Shown one piece after another: positions 38,250 through 48,293 of a stretch of 64,000 nucleotides of DNA. Every line of letters starts with the position of its first letter. The stretch's first letter is position 1. Made by a program: the position numbers and the translations under genes. Under the pieces are notes generated by a model. The model was not told where the DNA came from, made no database searches, and was given only the letters and a program-made list of their open reading frames with translations. Origin of the DNA: Rhodoferax sp. (lineage in GTDB: Bacteria > Pseudomonadota > Gammaproteobacteria > Burkholderiales > Burkholderiaceae_C); contig NZ_JAGPBB010000004.1 of assembly GCF_018063565.1 (NCBI RefSeq), positions 32,613 through 96,612 of the forward strand. Direction: 5' to 3'.

Positions 38250-38326
38250 AATGGTTTGTTTTCTGGATTATTGGTTTGGCAGCCAGGCGTCAACAGAGGG
38301 CTGCGAGCTTGTAGCGAGCAGCTGGA
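38250..38326 (-). promoter_or_regulatory. sdhD-sdhA spacer with inverted repeat
   Basis: This 77-base gap is the widest inside sdhCDAB. It holds an inverted repeat with GCTGC and GCAGC arms around 38300-38322. It could be a processing or stability element, but no direct evidence is visible. Confidence 0.3.
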
Positions 38327-38692
38327 TCAAAGACGCCAGAGAACCTGAATGGCCCAGCCGGTGCAGCCGACCAACCAGGCCAGGGCAAACACGTGCATGA
38401 CAAAGCGGAAGGCATAGGGCTTGACGTAGTCCATAAAGATATTACGCATGCCTACCCAGACGTGATAAAACAACGACAAAAACATCACGAAAGTCAGAAC
38501 CTTCATCCATTGCGGTGAAAAAATGCCAGCCCAGCGCTCATAGCTGATGGCACCTTTGCTGAAAATAACTTGTACCAGTACCACGATGGTGAATAGCGCC
38601 ATCAAAACCGCGGTCACACGTTGTGACAACCAATCGCGCATACCGTAGTGAGCACCAACCACCGTGCGGTGGGAACCATAATTGACAGACAT
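38327..38692 (-). CDS. sdhD: succinate dehydrogenase membrane anchor subunit
   Basis: Hydrophobic subunit of 121 residues with three membrane helices. Family features are RDWLSQRVTAVLMALF, the haem/quinone region LFYHVWVGMRNIFMDYVKP and the terminal helix. The ATG at 38692 is used because MSVNYGSHRTVVGAHYG fits the family; the much longer frame upstream runs through sdhC. Confidence 0.93.
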   Translation of the reverse strand: MSVNYGSHRTVVGAHYGMRDWLSQRVTAVLMALFTIVVLVQVIFSKGAISYERWAGIFSPQWMKVLTFVMFLSLFYHVWVGMRNIFMDYVKPYAFRFVMHVFALAWLVGCTGWAIQVLWRL

Positions 38693-38706
38693 ACTCAACT
38701 CCTGAA

Positions 38707-39150
38707 TCAGTAAAGACCAAACAACTTGGCGCCGAGCACCGCGGTGAGGGTGAGTGTGAGGCCCAACACGACGGCGGCGGTTTGACGGCCAAAATCTTTG
38801 CCCACATGATGGTGATGGGTGTCCATCCACAAATGGCGCATGCCGGCGATAAAGTGGTGCAAGCCCGCCCAGATCAACCCAAGTACCACGAGTTTCCACA
38901 ACACGCCGGGAATACCAAGCATGCCTGCATTGAAAGCGGCAGTGAACTTGGCGTAGGAAATCTCGGACGAGATGGAGGCATCAAACATCCAGATGACAAA
39001 CGGCAACAGAAAAAACATGATGGCACCGCTGACTCGGTGCATGCCCGAAGCCAGTGACGCGAGGGGCCATCGGTAGCTGACAAGACTGGGGAAATCGATA
39101 TTGCGAAATTCAGGCCGCTTCTTTGCTGGGCTCGACGCTGTTTCAGACAT
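38707..39150 (-). CDS. sdhC: succinate dehydrogenase cytochrome b556 subunit
   Basis: First gene of the sdh operon, 147 residues, three membrane helices. The quinone-site motif SGMHRVSGAIMFF and the haem-ligand region LHHFIAGMRHLWMDTHHHH are clear. The 196-base spacer to gntR should contain the sdh promoter; I cannot assign its -35/-10 with confidence. Confidence 0.95.
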   Translation of the reverse strand: MSETASSPAKKRPEFRNIDFPSLVSYRWPLASLASGMHRVSGAIMFFLLPFVIWMFDASISSEISYAKFTAAFNAGMLGIPGVLWKLVVLGLIWAGLHHFIAGMRHLWMDTHHHHVGKDFGRQTAAVVLGLTLTLTAVLGAKLFGLY

Positions 39151-39346
39151 AAGACGCTTTCTAAGTTTTAAGTGAAGCTGGGCGTAACCGGGGGATGCTG
39201 GTCACCACGAAATTCTATTGCAATGCAGCATCATCTGACGGGGAAAACCCTCATTTTCGTCCTCTTACTGCCGCTGTTTTGCCCTGGATCAAGCGGATTC
39301 TCCCGAACATTGCACCAATCTGACGAGTTGTCGGTTGCGCGGACGA

Positions 39347-40144
39347 TCAGTTCAGGGCGTTATGGTAGTAGTGGGTATCGGTGCGATAACTGCCGTAGCG
39401 TAGCTCCATCGGCTCGTTGCGATAGGTGAACGCCGTACGCTCCACGCTCAACAATGGTGTGCCGCAAGAAACGTTCAGCAGTGACTGGTGTTCGGCGGTG
39501 GCTGGAATGGCGCGGATCTTTTCTTCAGCGCGTACCATGCGAACATTGAATTCGGTTTCGAACAGGGCATACATTGGTCCTTGGTAATTGGTCAGCCGTT
39601 CTGCGGTCAAGCCCTTGAATGGCGCGGCCGGAAGCCAGATGTCTTCCAGAATGATAGGCGTGCCGCCAAAACTCAGCACGCGACGAACCTGCAAAACCGC
39701 ATCTCCCGAACGCAAAGCCAACGCGCGCGCGATATCCGCACTGGCGCGAGACCGGCGACATTCGATGATATTGCGCTGTGCCGGCCCCTCACTGCCACGG
39801 GTGCCACTTTCGGGGACCAACTTGAGAAATCGGAACTGCACTTGCTGCTCGGCGTGCGTGGCGACAAAGGTTCCCTTGCCTTGTCGTCGCAAAAGCAGGT
39901 TTTCAGCCGCTAGTTCATCAATTGCCTTGCGAACAGTACCCTGACTGACCCGATAGCGTCCGGCGAGGTCCATCTCGCTTGGAATTGCCTCGCCGGGGCG
40001 CCATTCCGCACCTCGCAAGCTGTTGAGAATCAGCCCTTTGATTTGCTGGTAAAGCGGACTGAATGCAGGGGTGCTGCTGCCATCGATCAATATGGCGTTG
40101 GGAGTAGAGTCAGGTTCAGTCCCGGATTCTGGCAAGCCGTGCAT
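39347..40144 (-). CDS. GntR-family transcriptional regulator (HutC subfamily)
   Basis: The winged-helix domain is at about residues 25-95 (SPLYQQIKGLILNSLRG, GEAIPSEMDLAGRYRVSQGTVRKAIDELAAENLL, RRQGKGTFVATH) and is followed by a UTRA effector domain with the ERTAFTYRNEPMELRYGSYRTD ending. The start at 40144 (265 residues) is preferred because GGAG lies upstream; an ATG at 40189 falls inside the 18-bp palindrome. Placed between sdhC and mdh, it is a likely regulator of TCA genes and of itself. The effector is unknown. Confidence 0.9.
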   Translation of the reverse strand: MHGLPESGTEPDSTPNAILIDGSSTPAFSPLYQQIKGLILNSLRGAEWRPGEAIPSEMDLAGRYRVSQGTVRKAIDELAAENLLLRRQGKGTFVATHAEQQVQFRFLKLVPESGTRGSEGPAQRNIIECRRSRASADIARALALRSGDAVLQVRRVLSFGGTPIILEDIWLPAAPFKGLTAERLTNYQGPMYALFETEFNVRMVRAEEKIRAIPATAEHQSLLNVSCGTPLLSVERTAFTYRNEPMELRYGSYRTDTHYYHNALN

Positions 40145-40187
40145 AGGAATTGTCTCCAGATTCAATGGTATTTTTCTGTTACCAATC

Positions 40188-40205
40188 ATATCTTATATAA
40201 GATAT
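40188..40205. promoter_or_regulatory. 18-bp perfect palindrome, probable GntR operator
   Basis: ATATCTTATATAAGATAT is a perfect inverted repeat located 8 bases upstream of the mdh -35 and 44 bases upstream of the gntR start codon. AT-rich palindromes of this size are typical GntR-family operators. The position would allow both autoregulation and control of mdh. Confidence 0.65.
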
Positions 40206-40213
40206 AAGACAAG

Positions 40214-40242
40214 TTGACGATGACTGTTTTCGGCGCTACACT
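40214..40242 (+). promoter_or_regulatory. sigma-70 promoter of mdh
   Basis: TTGACG at 40214-40219 and TACACT at 40237-40242 are separated by 17 bases, the ideal spacing. The expected transcript start is near 40250, leaving a leader of about 75 nt before the mdh ATG. Confidence 0.65.
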
Positions 40243-40323
40243 GTGAGCTGTGCGAAACGCAGATGCCACGTCGTCTGACACGCATCGCACCAAATATTTT
40301 TCAACCATTTCTGGAGTTTCATT

Positions 40324-41310
40324 ATGAGCAAAAAACCCGTACGTGTTGCAGTAACAGGTGCAGCCGGCCAAATTGGTTACGCCATCCTGTTTCGGATCGC
40401 CTCTGGTGAAATGCTCGGCAAAGATCAGCCCGTGGTGCTGAGTTTGCTGGAAGTTCCGGTTGAAAAGGCACAGCAAGCGTTGCAAGGCGTGATGATGGAA
40501 TTGCAGGATTGTGCATTTCCGCTGCTGGTGGGCATGGAAGCCCATAGCGATCCGATGACTGCGTTCAAGGATGTTGACTATGCGCTGTTGATTGGATCGC
40601 GTCCGCGTGGACCTGGTATGGAGCGTGCCGAACTGTTGGCTGTGAATGGTGAGATATTCATTGCCCAGGGCAAGGCGCTCAATGCAGTGGCGAGCCGTGA
40701 TGTCAGGGTGCTGGTGGTGGGCAATCCCGCAAACACCAATGCCTATATTGCGATGAAGAGCGCGCCGGATCTGCCACGCAAGAATTTCACAGCGATGCTG
40801 CGTTTGGATCACAACCGGGCTTTGAGCCAGTTGGCTGCCAAGACCGGCAAGCCTGTGGCCGATATTCAACAAATGGCGGTTTGGGGCAACCACTCGCCCT
40901 CGATGTATGCAGACTACCGGTTTGCGACGATCGACGGCCAAAGCGTCAAGGACATGATCAACGACCATGACTGGAACGCCAATACCTTTTTGCCAACCGT
41001 GGGTAAGCGGGGCGCCGCCATCATCGCAGCGCGCGGCGTGTCTTCGGCTGCATCAGCAGCCAACGCCGCGATCGACCATATGCATGACTGGGCGTTGGGT
41101 AGCAATGGCAAGTGGGTCACCATGGGTATCCCGTCGGATGGTCAATATGGCATTCCCAAAGACATCATGTTTGGTTTTCCGGTCACCTGTGAAGGGGGCG
41201 AATACAAACTGGTTGAAGGCTTGTCGATCGATGGGTTCAGTCAGGAGTGCATCAACAAAACTCTCAAGGAACTGCAGGACGAACAGGCGGGCGTGGCTCA
41301 TTTGCTCTGA
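40324..41310 (+). CDS. mdh: malate dehydrogenase
   Basis: Oxidises malate to oxaloacetate with NAD. The 328-residue protein is of the cytosolic-like malate dehydrogenase type found in Burkholderiales. The dinucleotide motif is [11 protein letters not shown] at the N-terminus, the substrate-binding Arg are in [15 protein letters not shown], and the catalytic His190 is in [12 protein letters not shown]. It is divergent from gntR and leads a plus-strand run ending in acnB. Confidence 0.97.
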   Translation: MSKKPVRVAVTGAAGQIGYAILFRIASGEMLGKDQPVVLSLLEVPVEKAQQALQGVMMELQDCAFPLLVGMEAHSDPMTAFKDVDYALLIGSRPRGPGMERAELLAVNGEIFIAQGKALNAVASRDVRVLVVGNPANTNAYIAMKSAPDLPRKNFTAMLRLDHNRALSQLAAKTGKPVADIQQMAVWGNHSPSMYADYRFATIDGQSVKDMINDHDWNANTFLPTVGKRGAAIIAARGVSSAASAANAAIDHMHDWALGSNGKWVTMGIPSDGQYGIPKDIMFGFPVTCEGGEYKLVEGLSIDGFSQECINKTLKELQDEQAGVAHLL

Positions 41311-41357
41311 GCAGATCGCGACACAGGCACTCGGTCCAGCAGCCGCAGGCAGATACG

Positions 41358-42404
41358 GTGACCCATCCGCGTGACGTGTTGCTTGGCGCCCGTGTGGCGC
41401 CACTATTGCCAGTTTGCGATCACTATTGCGGTGTTGAAGCGCGGATGATCAAAAGCCTGGCGCTTCAGGCAGAGTTGACCCAAGAATTTGGAGCCTGCGT
41501 GTTGGATGTCACCCTTGATTGTGAGGATGGCGCTCCGGTTGGGGGTGAGCGCGACCATGCATTCTTGGTTGCAGATCTGGCACATCAAGCGCTGCACGCG
41601 ATTGAGAATGTTGCCGATTGGTTGAAACCTCGCGTTGCTGTCCGGGTGCATGCGGTCGATCACCTCGCCTTTGAGAACGACATCGAGACTATTGTGGGGC
41701 GAGTAGGCGGTTCAATCTCGCACTTGATGTTGCCCAAGGTGGAGTCGGTCGCCCACATCGAACGTGCTGTGGCGCTGATCGATGCTGCTTGCAGTGCCAT
41801 GCCGACCTTGGTCGGGTTGCCGGTCCATGCGTTGATTGAGTCTCCATCGGCGTTGCAACAGGCGGTGGCGATTGCGGCGCATCCGCGGGTGCAATCGCTC
41901 AGCTTTGGCCTCATGGATTTTGTCTCTGCACATGGTGGTGCCATTCCCGCTTGCGCGATGGGCTACGCGGGCGCACCTGGTCAGGCAAATCTGGACCAGT
42001 TTCATCATCCCTTGGTGGTGCGGGCCAAGCTTGATATAGCTGCCGTCTGTCACGCCCATGGCAAAGTGCCTTCACACTGCGTGGTCACCGAGTACAAAGA
42101 CCCCGTTGCGATGCAAGCCGCTGCGCGCTGGGTTTGCAGGGCCTTGGGTTACACCCGGATGTGGAGTATCCATCCCGATCAGATTCGCCCCATTTTGGCG
42201 GCATTTGCCCCTGAGCAGGAAGAGGTTTCCGTTGCAGGTGAGATCATCGCAGCGGCCTATGGGGCGAATTGGGCTCCAGTCGCAAGGCTTGGCAAATTGC
42301 ATGACCGGGCGAGCTATCGTTATTTTTGGCAGGTGCTTGAGCGCGCTTATCGTACGGGTCGATTGCCTCACAGCGATCCTGCCTACCAGTTCTTTGTTTC
42401 TTGA
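41358..42404 (+). CDS. HpcH/HpaI-family CoA ester lyase (CitE-like)
   Basis: TIM-barrel lyase of 348 residues related to the citrate lyase beta subunit and malyl-CoA lyase. Visible features are the acidic metal site CVLDVTLDCEDGAPVG, RVHAVDHLAFENDIE, LMLPKVESVAHIE and the C-terminal YTRMWSIHPDQIRPIL. GTG at 41358 is chosen because it gives HPRDVLLGARVAPLLPV, the expected N-terminus, 47 bases after mdh; longer starts overlap mdh. The exact substrate is unknown. The context suggests a C4/C5 CoA ester connected with the TCA cycle. Confidence 0.85.
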   Translation: MTHPRDVLLGARVAPLLPVCDHYCGVEARMIKSLALQAELTQEFGACVLDVTLDCEDGAPVGGERDHAFLVADLAHQALHAIENVADWLKPRVAVRVHAVDHLAFENDIETIVGRVGGSISHLMLPKVESVAHIERAVALIDAACSAMPTLVGLPVHALIESPSALQQAVAIAAHPRVQSLSFGLMDFVSAHGGAIPACAMGYAGAPGQANLDQFHHPLVVRAKLDIAAVCHAHGKVPSHCVVTEYKDPVAMQAAARWVCRALGYTRMWSIHPDQIRPILAAFAPEQEEVSVAGEIIAAAYGANWAPVARLGKLHDRASYRYFWQVLERAYRTGRLPHSDPAYQFFVS

Positions 42405-42471
42405 GAGTTGATGTCGCGTGTTCGTATCGGCAATTGGGCACGTGGCTTTTTTCAGTATTTAGAGGTGTCTG

Positions 42472-43131
42472 ATGGTCATTAGGAATGTGCTCTTGCATAC
42501 GCTTTTGCTTGCTGGTGCCTTCGGCAGCTCATGGGGTCCGGCGGTGGCTTCGGAGACGATCAAGAAAACCGAAAAGAAGTCGGTCAGCAAATCAAGCGCC
42601 AGCCGGATTGAACTCAAGAGCAAGGCTGGTCAGGTGGCGGCCGCAGTCGCAGCCGCAGACGTGGCACTGACCCCGGAAGAATTGGAAATAGCCCAGAAAA
42701 TTGAAGTGGGCGAGGTGGCCTGTGAGCTTGGGGTGTCAGTCAGTGTCAAGGCAGATCCACATAAACCAGGCTATTTTGATATTCAAGGCAAGAAGTTCAA
42801 ATTTCGCATGGTGCCAGTGGTTACCAGCACGGGTGCGCTGCGTTTGCAGGATGAGCGGGCTGGCGCGGTCTGGTTGCAACTGGCAAACAAATCGATGTTA
42901 ATGAGTCAAAAAGCCGGAGCTCGGCTGGCAGATGCGTGCATGAGTCCGAACCAATTGGCCGTGACGCGCGCCATGGAGAAGGATCCGCCGCCGAGTTTGC
43001 TTGAACCGGCAGTCAAACCGATCGCGGCTGCAAGCAGCAGTCCAATGGCAATCGAGCCGAACCCGCATCCAACGATGCAGGCTGGGGTCACGAAACCCCC
43101 CACACCCCCTGTGTCAGCACCGGGACAGTAA
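42472..43131 (+). CDS. hypothetical exported protein in the TCA cluster
   Basis: A 219-residue protein with a signal peptide (LLHTLLLAGAFGSSWGPAVAS). A Lys/Ser/Ala-rich stretch follows, then a compact central domain of about 90 residues (LTPEELEIAQKIEVGEVACELG to KAGARLADACMSPNQL) with two Cys that could form a disulfide, then a Pro-rich tail. I do not recognise the family. RBS AGAGGTG precedes the ATG. It stands between the CitE-like gene and acnB, and may be co-transcribed with the former. Confidence 0.75.
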   Translation: MVIRNVLLHTLLLAGAFGSSWGPAVASETIKKTEKKSVSKSSASRIELKSKAGQVAAAVAAADVALTPEELEIAQKIEVGEVACELGVSVSVKADPHKPGYFDIQGKKFKFRMVPVVTSTGALRLQDERAGAVWLQLANKSMLMSQKAGARLADACMSPNQLAVTRAMEKDPPPSLLEPAVKPIAAASSSPMAIEPNPHPTMQAGVTKPPTPPVSAPGQ

Positions 43132-43191
43132 TCCGGGTTCTGACGCCACGTCCAACTGAGTACTTTATTGTTGATTGAAAAGGAGTTATCG

Positions 43192-45789
43192 ATGTTGCAA
43201 GCCTACCGAACCCATGTTGCAGAGCGCGCCGCCCTTGGCATTCCAGCGCTGCCCCTGTCAGCGCAGCAAACCGCTGATCTGATCGAATTGCTCAAGGCAC
43301 CGCCCACCGGCGAAGAAGCCTTTCTGGTTGATCTGATCACCCACCGCGTGCCAGCGGGGGTCGACGATGCCGCCAAGGTCAAGGCCAGCTACCTGGCAGC
43401 TGTGGCGCACGGCACCGAAAAATGTGCGCTGATCAGCCGCGAGAAAGCGACCGAACTGCTCGGTACCATGTTGGGGGGCTACAACCTGACACCGCTGATC
43501 GACCTGCTCGACGATGCCGTGGTGGCCAGTGTGGCTGCGCAGGCTCTGAAGAAAACCCTGCTGATGTTCGACCAGTTTCACGACGTCAAAGAGAAAGCCG
43601 ATCAAGGCAATGCATTCGCCAAAGCCGTGTTGCAAAGCTGGGCCGATGCCGAGTGGTTTACCAGCCGGCCTGAGGTACCTCAAAGCATCACCCTGACGGT
43701 GCTCAAGGTCACCGGCGAAACCAATACCGATGACTTGTCACCGGCGCCTGACGCCTGGAGCAGGCCTGACATTCCGCTGCACGCGCTGGCGATGCTGAAG
43801 AACAAGCGTGATGGCATTACGCCTGAAGAAGATGGCAAGCGTGGTCCGGTCAAGTTCATCGAGGACTTGCGCGCACGCGGCAATTTGGTGGCTTATGTGG
43901 GTGATGTGGTGGGTACTGGCTCCAGCCGCAAGTCGGCCACCAACAGTGTGCTGTGGTTTACCGGTGAAGACATTCCCTTTGTGCCCAACAAGCGCTTTGG
44001 TGGGGTTTGCCTGGGTTCCAAAATTGCACCGATCTTCTACAACACCATGGAAGATGCGGGGGCGCTGCCCATTGAGCTTGATGTTAGCCAGATGGCCATG
44101 GGTGACACTATTGAGCTGCGTCCTTATGAAGGAAAAGCCCTCAAAGGCGGCACCGTGATTGCGGAGTTCACGCTGAAAAGTGAGGTGCTTCTGGATGAGG
44201 TGCGCGCCGGTGGGCGTATTCCACTGATCATCGGCCGTGGCCTGACCGCCAAGGCGCGCGAGGCACTTGGATTGCCAGTTTCCACTTTGTTCCGCCTGCC
44301 GCAAAACCCCAAGGCCACTGGCAAGGGTTTTACGCTGGCTCAAAAGATGGTGGGCCGTGCCTGCGGTCTGCCAGAAGGGCAGGGCGTATTGCCCGGCACC
44401 TATTGCGAACCCAAAATGACCAGTGTCGGCTCGCAAGACACCACCGGCCCCATGACGCGCGACGAGTTGAAAGACCTCGCCTGCCTGGGCTTTAGCGCCG
44501 ACCTGGTGATGCAGTCTTTCTGCCACACGGCGGCTTACCCCAAGCCGGTGGACGTGAAGATGCACCACGAGTTGCCCGAATTCATCAGCAACCGGGGTGG
44601 TATTCCGCTGCGTCCTGGCGACGGCATCATCCACAGCTGGCTTAACCGCATGCTGTTGCCCGATACCGTGGGAACCGGTGGTGACAGCCATACCCGTTTC
44701 CCGATCGGCATCAGTTTTCCAGCCGGTTCCGGTCTGGTGGCGTTCGGTGCTGCCACGGGCGTGATGCCGCTGGATATGCCTGAGAGTGTGCTGGTGCGCT
44801 TCAAAGGCCAAATGCAACCTGGTGTCACTCTGCGTGACCTGGTGAACGCCATTCCCCTGTACGCCATCAAGTCGGGTGAACTGACGGTTGCCAAGCAAGG
44901 CAAAAAAAATGTGTTCTCCGGCCGCATCCTGGAGATTGAAGGTTTGCCGGACCTCAAGGTCGAACAGGCCTTTGAGCTCAGCGATGCCTCGGCCGAGCGC
45001 AGCGCCGCCGGCTGCACCGTGCACCTGAACAAAGAGCCGATCATCGAGTACATCAACAGCAACATCGTGATGCTGCAATGGATGATCGCCAATGGTTACT
45101 CGGATGTTCGCACCATCAAACGCCGTATCAAGGCCATGCAAGACTGGCTGGCCAATCCGCAGTTACTCAAGGCGGATGCCGATGCCGAGTACGCCAGCGT
45201 GATCGAGATCGATCTGGCTGACATTCACGAGCCCATCGTGGCATGTCCCAACGACCCGGACGACGTCAAGACCCTGTCGGAGGTGGCAGGCGCCAAGATC
45301 GACGAGGTATTCATCGGGTCGTGCATGACCAACATCGGGCATTTCCGCGCCGCCTCCAAACTGCTGGAAAACAAGCGCGACATTCCGGTCAAGCTGTGGA
45401 TGGCACCCCCCACCAAGATGGACGCCAAGCAGCTCAGCGACGAAGGCCATTATGGTGTGCTGGGCTCGGCTGGTGCGCGCATGGAAATGCCAGGTTGCAG
45501 CCTGTGCATGGGTAACCAGGCGCAGGTGAAAGCGGGTGCCACGGTGTTTTCCACCTCGACCCGCAACTTCCCCAACCGTTTGGGCAAAAACAGCAATGTT
45601 TATCTGGGCAGTGCGGAATTGGCGGCGATTTGCTCCAAACTCGGCCGTATTCCAACCAAGGAAGAGTATTTGGCCGATATGGGTGTGCTGACCGCAGCCA
45701 GCAGCAAGATCTACCAGTACCTCAACTTTGACCAGGTCAAGGACTACACCGATGCAGCGGCATCGGTGAACGAGACCGTCAGCGCCTGA
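43192..45789 (+). CDS. acnB: aconitate hydratase B
   Basis: Bifunctional aconitase / 2-methylisocitrate dehydratase of the AcnB type, 865 residues. The N-terminal HEAT-like domain precedes the swivel domain ([37 protein letters not shown]). The cluster-binding Cys are in [13 protein letters not shown] and [30 protein letters not shown] is the active-site stretch. The ATG at 43192 follows AAAAGGAG. Two hairpins and a terminator follow. Confidence 0.97.
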   Translation: MLQAYRTHVAERAALGIPALPLSAQQTADLIELLKAPPTGEEAFLVDLITHRVPAGVDDAAKVKASYLAAVAHGTEKCALISREKATELLGTMLGGYNLTPLIDLLDDAVVASVAAQALKKTLLMFDQFHDVKEKADQGNAFAKAVLQSWADAEWFTSRPEVPQSITLTVLKVTGETNTDDLSPAPDAWSRPDIPLHALAMLKNKRDGITPEEDGKRGPVKFIEDLRARGNLVAYVGDVVGTGSSRKSATNSVLWFTGEDIPFVPNKRFGGVCLGSKIAPIFYNTMEDAGALPIELDVSQMAMGDTIELRPYEGKALKGGTVIAEFTLKSEVLLDEVRAGGRIPLIIGRGLTAKAREALGLPVSTLFRLPQNPKATGKGFTLAQKMVGRACGLPEGQGVLPGTYCEPKMTSVGSQDTTGPMTRDELKDLACLGFSADLVMQSFCHTAAYPKPVDVKMHHELPEFISNRGGIPLRPGDGIIHSWLNRMLLPDTVGTGGDSHTRFPIGISFPAGSGLVAFGAATGVMPLDMPESVLVRFKGQMQPGVTLRDLVNAIPLYAIKSGELTVAKQGKKNVFSGRILEIEGLPDLKVEQAFELSDASAERSAAGCTVHLNKEPIIEYINSNIVMLQWMIANGYSDVRTIKRRIKAMQDWLANPQLLKADADAEYASVIEIDLADIHEPIVACPNDPDDVKTLSEVAGAKIDEVFIGSCMTNIGHFRAASKLLENKRDIPVKLWMAPPTKMDAKQLSDEGHYGVLGSAGARMEMPGCSLCMGNQAQVKAGATVFSTSTRNFPNRLGKNSNVYLGSAELAAICSKLGRIPTKEEYLADMGVLTAASSKIYQYLNFDQVKDYTDAAASVNETVSA

Positions 45790-45806
45790 ATCGTCTGACA
45801 GCTTGG

Positions 45807-45869
45807 TTGCGGCCGGATCTGGCCGCAAATGACAGCGCCCCTGGTTGCATGACCCGGGGCGTTTTTGTT
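45807..45869 (+). terminator. hairpin plus rho-independent terminator after acnB
   Basis: First a perfect hairpin TTGCGGCC/GGCCGCAA (45807-45828). Then CGCCCC/GGGGCG (45836-45861), extended inside by GGT/ACC, followed by TTTTTGTTT. The second is the terminator proper. Confidence 0.85.
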
Positions 45870-45949
45870 TGGATTTTCACCAGAGCCCCAAGGTTAAACT
45901 CGACAGTCATCAAACTGACATTTTTCTGAAGTAATTCGAAGGAGCCCTT

Positions 45950-46597
45950 GTGATTTTTGGCAAACTCTTACCGCGCAATGATGATTTCTTCGCCATGTTC
46001 AATCAGCATGCCGATCACATCGTCGTTGCGGCACATGCCTTCTCCAAGTTGGTTGCCAACTATGCTGATCTGGAATTGCGGCAAAAATACCACCGTGAGG
46101 TGGATCACGCCGAGGGCTCAGCCGATCGGGTCACGCACGAAGTCAACAAAGCCATCCACAAGACCTTCATCACGCCGATCGATCGTGAGCAGATTCACAG
46201 TCTGATCAACACCATGGACGATGTGGCCGACCTGATCCAGGATTCGGCGGAAACCATGGCCTTGTACGATGTCCATCACATGACTGACGAAATCAGCCGG
46301 CTCACGGATCTGGGCGTCAAATGCTGTGAGCGGGTTCGGGATGCGGTTGGGCTGTTGGGCAAAATTGCTGACCACTCGACTGCAGACGCAGCGTTGAAAA
46401 CCTGTGATGAAATTGACAAACTGGAGAGTGATGCTGATCGTGTCATGCGCACTGCCATGAGCAAGTTGTTCCGTGAAGAACCTGATGTCCGCGAACTGAT
46501 CAAACTCAAGGCGATTTACGAGTTACTGGAGACCATAACCGACCGATGTGAGGATGTGGCCAATCTGATCGAGGGCATCATCCTCGAAAACTCTTAA
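45950..46597 (+). CDS. DUF47 (PhoU-like) phosphate transport accessory protein
   Basis: All-helical PhoU-like protein of 215 residues, DUF47/TIGR00153 type. Repeated helices carry DHAEGSADRVTHEVNKAIHKTF and CDEIDKLESDADRVMRTAMSKLF, with acidic metal-binding residues. The start is GTG at 45950 after GAAGGAGC. It lies 20 bases before pit, the usual pairing, and probably adjusts Pit activity. Confidence 0.9.
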   Translation: MIFGKLLPRNDDFFAMFNQHADHIVVAAHAFSKLVANYADLELRQKYHREVDHAEGSADRVTHEVNKAIHKTFITPIDREQIHSLINTMDDVADLIQDSAETMALYDVHHMTDEISRLTDLGVKCCERVRDAVGLLGKIADHSTADAALKTCDEIDKLESDADRVMRTAMSKLFREEPDVRELIKLKAIYELLETITDRCEDVANLIEGIILENS

Positions 46598-46617
46598 GCA
46601 GTTGCGGAGTTAACACG

Positions 46618-47628
46618 ATGCAATCTGTTCAAACCGCGCTGTGGATCGTGGTCGTGCTGGTGGTATTGGCACTGGTGTTCGACTTTATGAACGGCTTTCA
46701 TGATGCCGCTAATTCGATTGCCACGGTGGTGTCTACGGGCGTCCTGCGGCCAGGTCAGGCGGTTGTGTTTGCTGCATTTTTCAATGTGGTTGCGATTTTT
46801 GTCTTTCACTTGAGTGTGGCTGCCACCGTCGGCAAGGGCATTGTGGCACCCGGCGTGGTCGATACTTATGTGGTGTTTGGTGCGCTGGTTGGGGCCATCA
46901 CGTGGAACTTCATCACTTGGTACTACGGTATACCCAGCAGTTCATCCCACGCGCTGATTGGCGGCATTGTGGGTGCGGCCATCGGCAAGGCGGGTGTGAA
47001 CTCGTTGATGCAATCGGGCATCTTGAAAACCATCATCTTTATTTTTGTGTCACCTTTGCTGGGTTTCTTGCTGGGTTCACTGATGCTGGTTCTGGTGGCC
47101 TGGCTATTTCGGGGTTTTAGGCCCCTGCGTGTTGACAAGTGGTTTCGTCGTCTGCAATTGGTATCGGCCGGTGCCTACAGTCTGGGGCATGGAGGCAACG
47201 ATTCACAAAAGACCATTGGCATTATCTGGATGCTGCTGATCGCCACGGGCTACACGGCTGCAGGGGATGCCCGGCCACCGACCTGGGTCATCGTTTCATG
47301 CTACGCCGCAATCGGTTTGGGCACCATGTTCGGTGGATGGCGCATCGTGAAGACTATGGGCCAGAAAATCACCAAACTCAAGCCAGTGGGTGGGTTTTGC
47401 GCTGAAACGGGGGGTGCTCTGACACTGTTTCTAGCAACCGCCCTTGGTGTGCCTGTATCAACCACACACACCATCACCGGGGCAATTGTGGGTGTTGGCT
47501 CAGTGCGACGTGCCAGTGCTGTGCGCTGGGGTGTCGCCGGCAATATCATCTGGGCCTGGATTCTGACCATTCCGGCCAGCGCGTTTGTGGCAGCGGTCGC
47601 TTACTGGTTCAGTTTGCAGATTTTTTGA
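46618..47628 (+). CDS. pit: low-affinity inorganic phosphate transporter
   Basis: Proton/metal-phosphate symporter of 336 residues with about ten membrane helices. The two PiT signatures are FDFMNGFHDAANSIATVVSTG at the N-terminus and VSAGAYSLGHGGNDSQKTIG in the middle, with the matching GVPVSTTHTITGAIVGVG near the end. The stop overlaps the end of the convergent acetyltransferase gene by 20 bases. Confidence 0.95.
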   Translation: MQSVQTALWIVVVLVVLALVFDFMNGFHDAANSIATVVSTGVLRPGQAVVFAAFFNVVAIFVFHLSVAATVGKGIVAPGVVDTYVVFGALVGAITWNFITWYYGIPSSSSHALIGGIVGAAIGKAGVNSLMQSGILKTIIFIFVSPLLGFLLGSLMLVLVAWLFRGFRPLRVDKWFRRLQLVSAGAYSLGHGGNDSQKTIGIIWMLLIATGYTAAGDARPPTWVIVSCYAAIGLGTMFGGWRIVKTMGQKITKLKPVGGFCAETGGALTLFLATALGVPVSTTHTITGAIVGVGSVRRASAVRWGVAGNIIWAWILTIPASAFVAAVAYWFSLQIF

Positions 47629-48160
47629 TATCGATCGATCCGTCTGGGGGGGTCGAGTCGGCGGCGCCCAAAGCCCGTTCCATCAGTACCACATCAAGCC
47701 AACGCCCGAACTTCCAGCCGCAAGACTTCAAGATACCGACACCGGTAAACCCGGTGCTGCGGTGAACGCTGATGGAGGCTGCATTGGCTGAATCACCAAT
47801 CACCGCGATCAGCTTGCGCACGCCCGTCTTTTCGGCATGGCACATGAGTTCGGCCAGCAGGGCGCGGCCGAGGCCACTGCCGCAGGCATCGGGTGTCAGG
47901 TAAATCGAGTCTTCGGCTGAAAAACGATACGCCGGGCGTGGTTTGAACCAGTTGCAATAGGCAAAGCCCAACACTTGATCGGCCTCGGCGCAGACCAGGT
48001 AGGGCAGCCCCTTGCTCAGCACATCGTCGCGCCGGGCTGCCATGTCGGCCAGACTGGGCGGCGTTATCTCGAAGGTGCCTGTACCGTGCAACACATGGTG
48101 TTGATAAATGTCGGTAATTTGCTGAAGGTCGGCGTCGATGCTGGGGCGAATGAGTGGCAT
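47609..48160 (-). CDS. GNAT-family N-acetyltransferase (phosphinothricin-type)
   Basis: A 183-residue acetyltransferase resembling the Pat/Bar/MnaT group. The N-terminal [28 protein letters not shown] is typical, the acetyl-CoA loop is [16 protein letters not shown], and [18 protein letters not shown] follows. Substrate is not predictable; amino-acid analogues are usual for the group. It faces pit tail to tail and starts close to the rpsP promoter. Confidence 0.9.
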   Translation of the reverse strand: MPLIRPSIDADLQQITDIYQHHVLHGTGTFEITPPSLADMAARRDDVLSKGLPYLVCAEADQVLGFAYCNWFKPRPAYRFSAEDSIYLTPDACGSGLGRALLAELMCHAEKTGVRKLIAVIGDSANAASISVHRSTGFTGVGILKSCGWKFGRWLDVVLMERALGAADSTPPDGSIDIKKSAN

Positions 48161-48182
48161 GGGTTGTGCTGCTGGCTATAAT
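48154..48182 (+). promoter_or_regulatory. promoter of the rpsP-rimM-trmD operon
   Basis: A consensus TATAAT lies at 48177-48182, with GTGGCA (four of six matches to TTGACA) 17 bases upstream. The transcript would begin near 48190, leaving a leader of about 105 nt before rpsP. Confidence 0.6.
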
Positions 48183-48293
48183 GCTGGGTTGCTTGACGTG
48201 TCGCTGGCCGGGTGGCTATGTCGCGTGTCTCAAACGTCGGGCTCGGTACTCAATTTTCGTGGAATTCAATTTCCACTTCCAAAAGGAACAATT

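Noticed and set aside
38295-38325. Copy of the 46-nt element in the sdhD-sdhA spacer
   Set aside because: Only short stretches agree and the 46-nt register is not kept; treated as an independent inverted repeat.
43738-45141. Long minus-strand open frame inside acnB
   Set aside because: It mirrors the acnB codons and shows no recognisable family; acnB covers the region completely.
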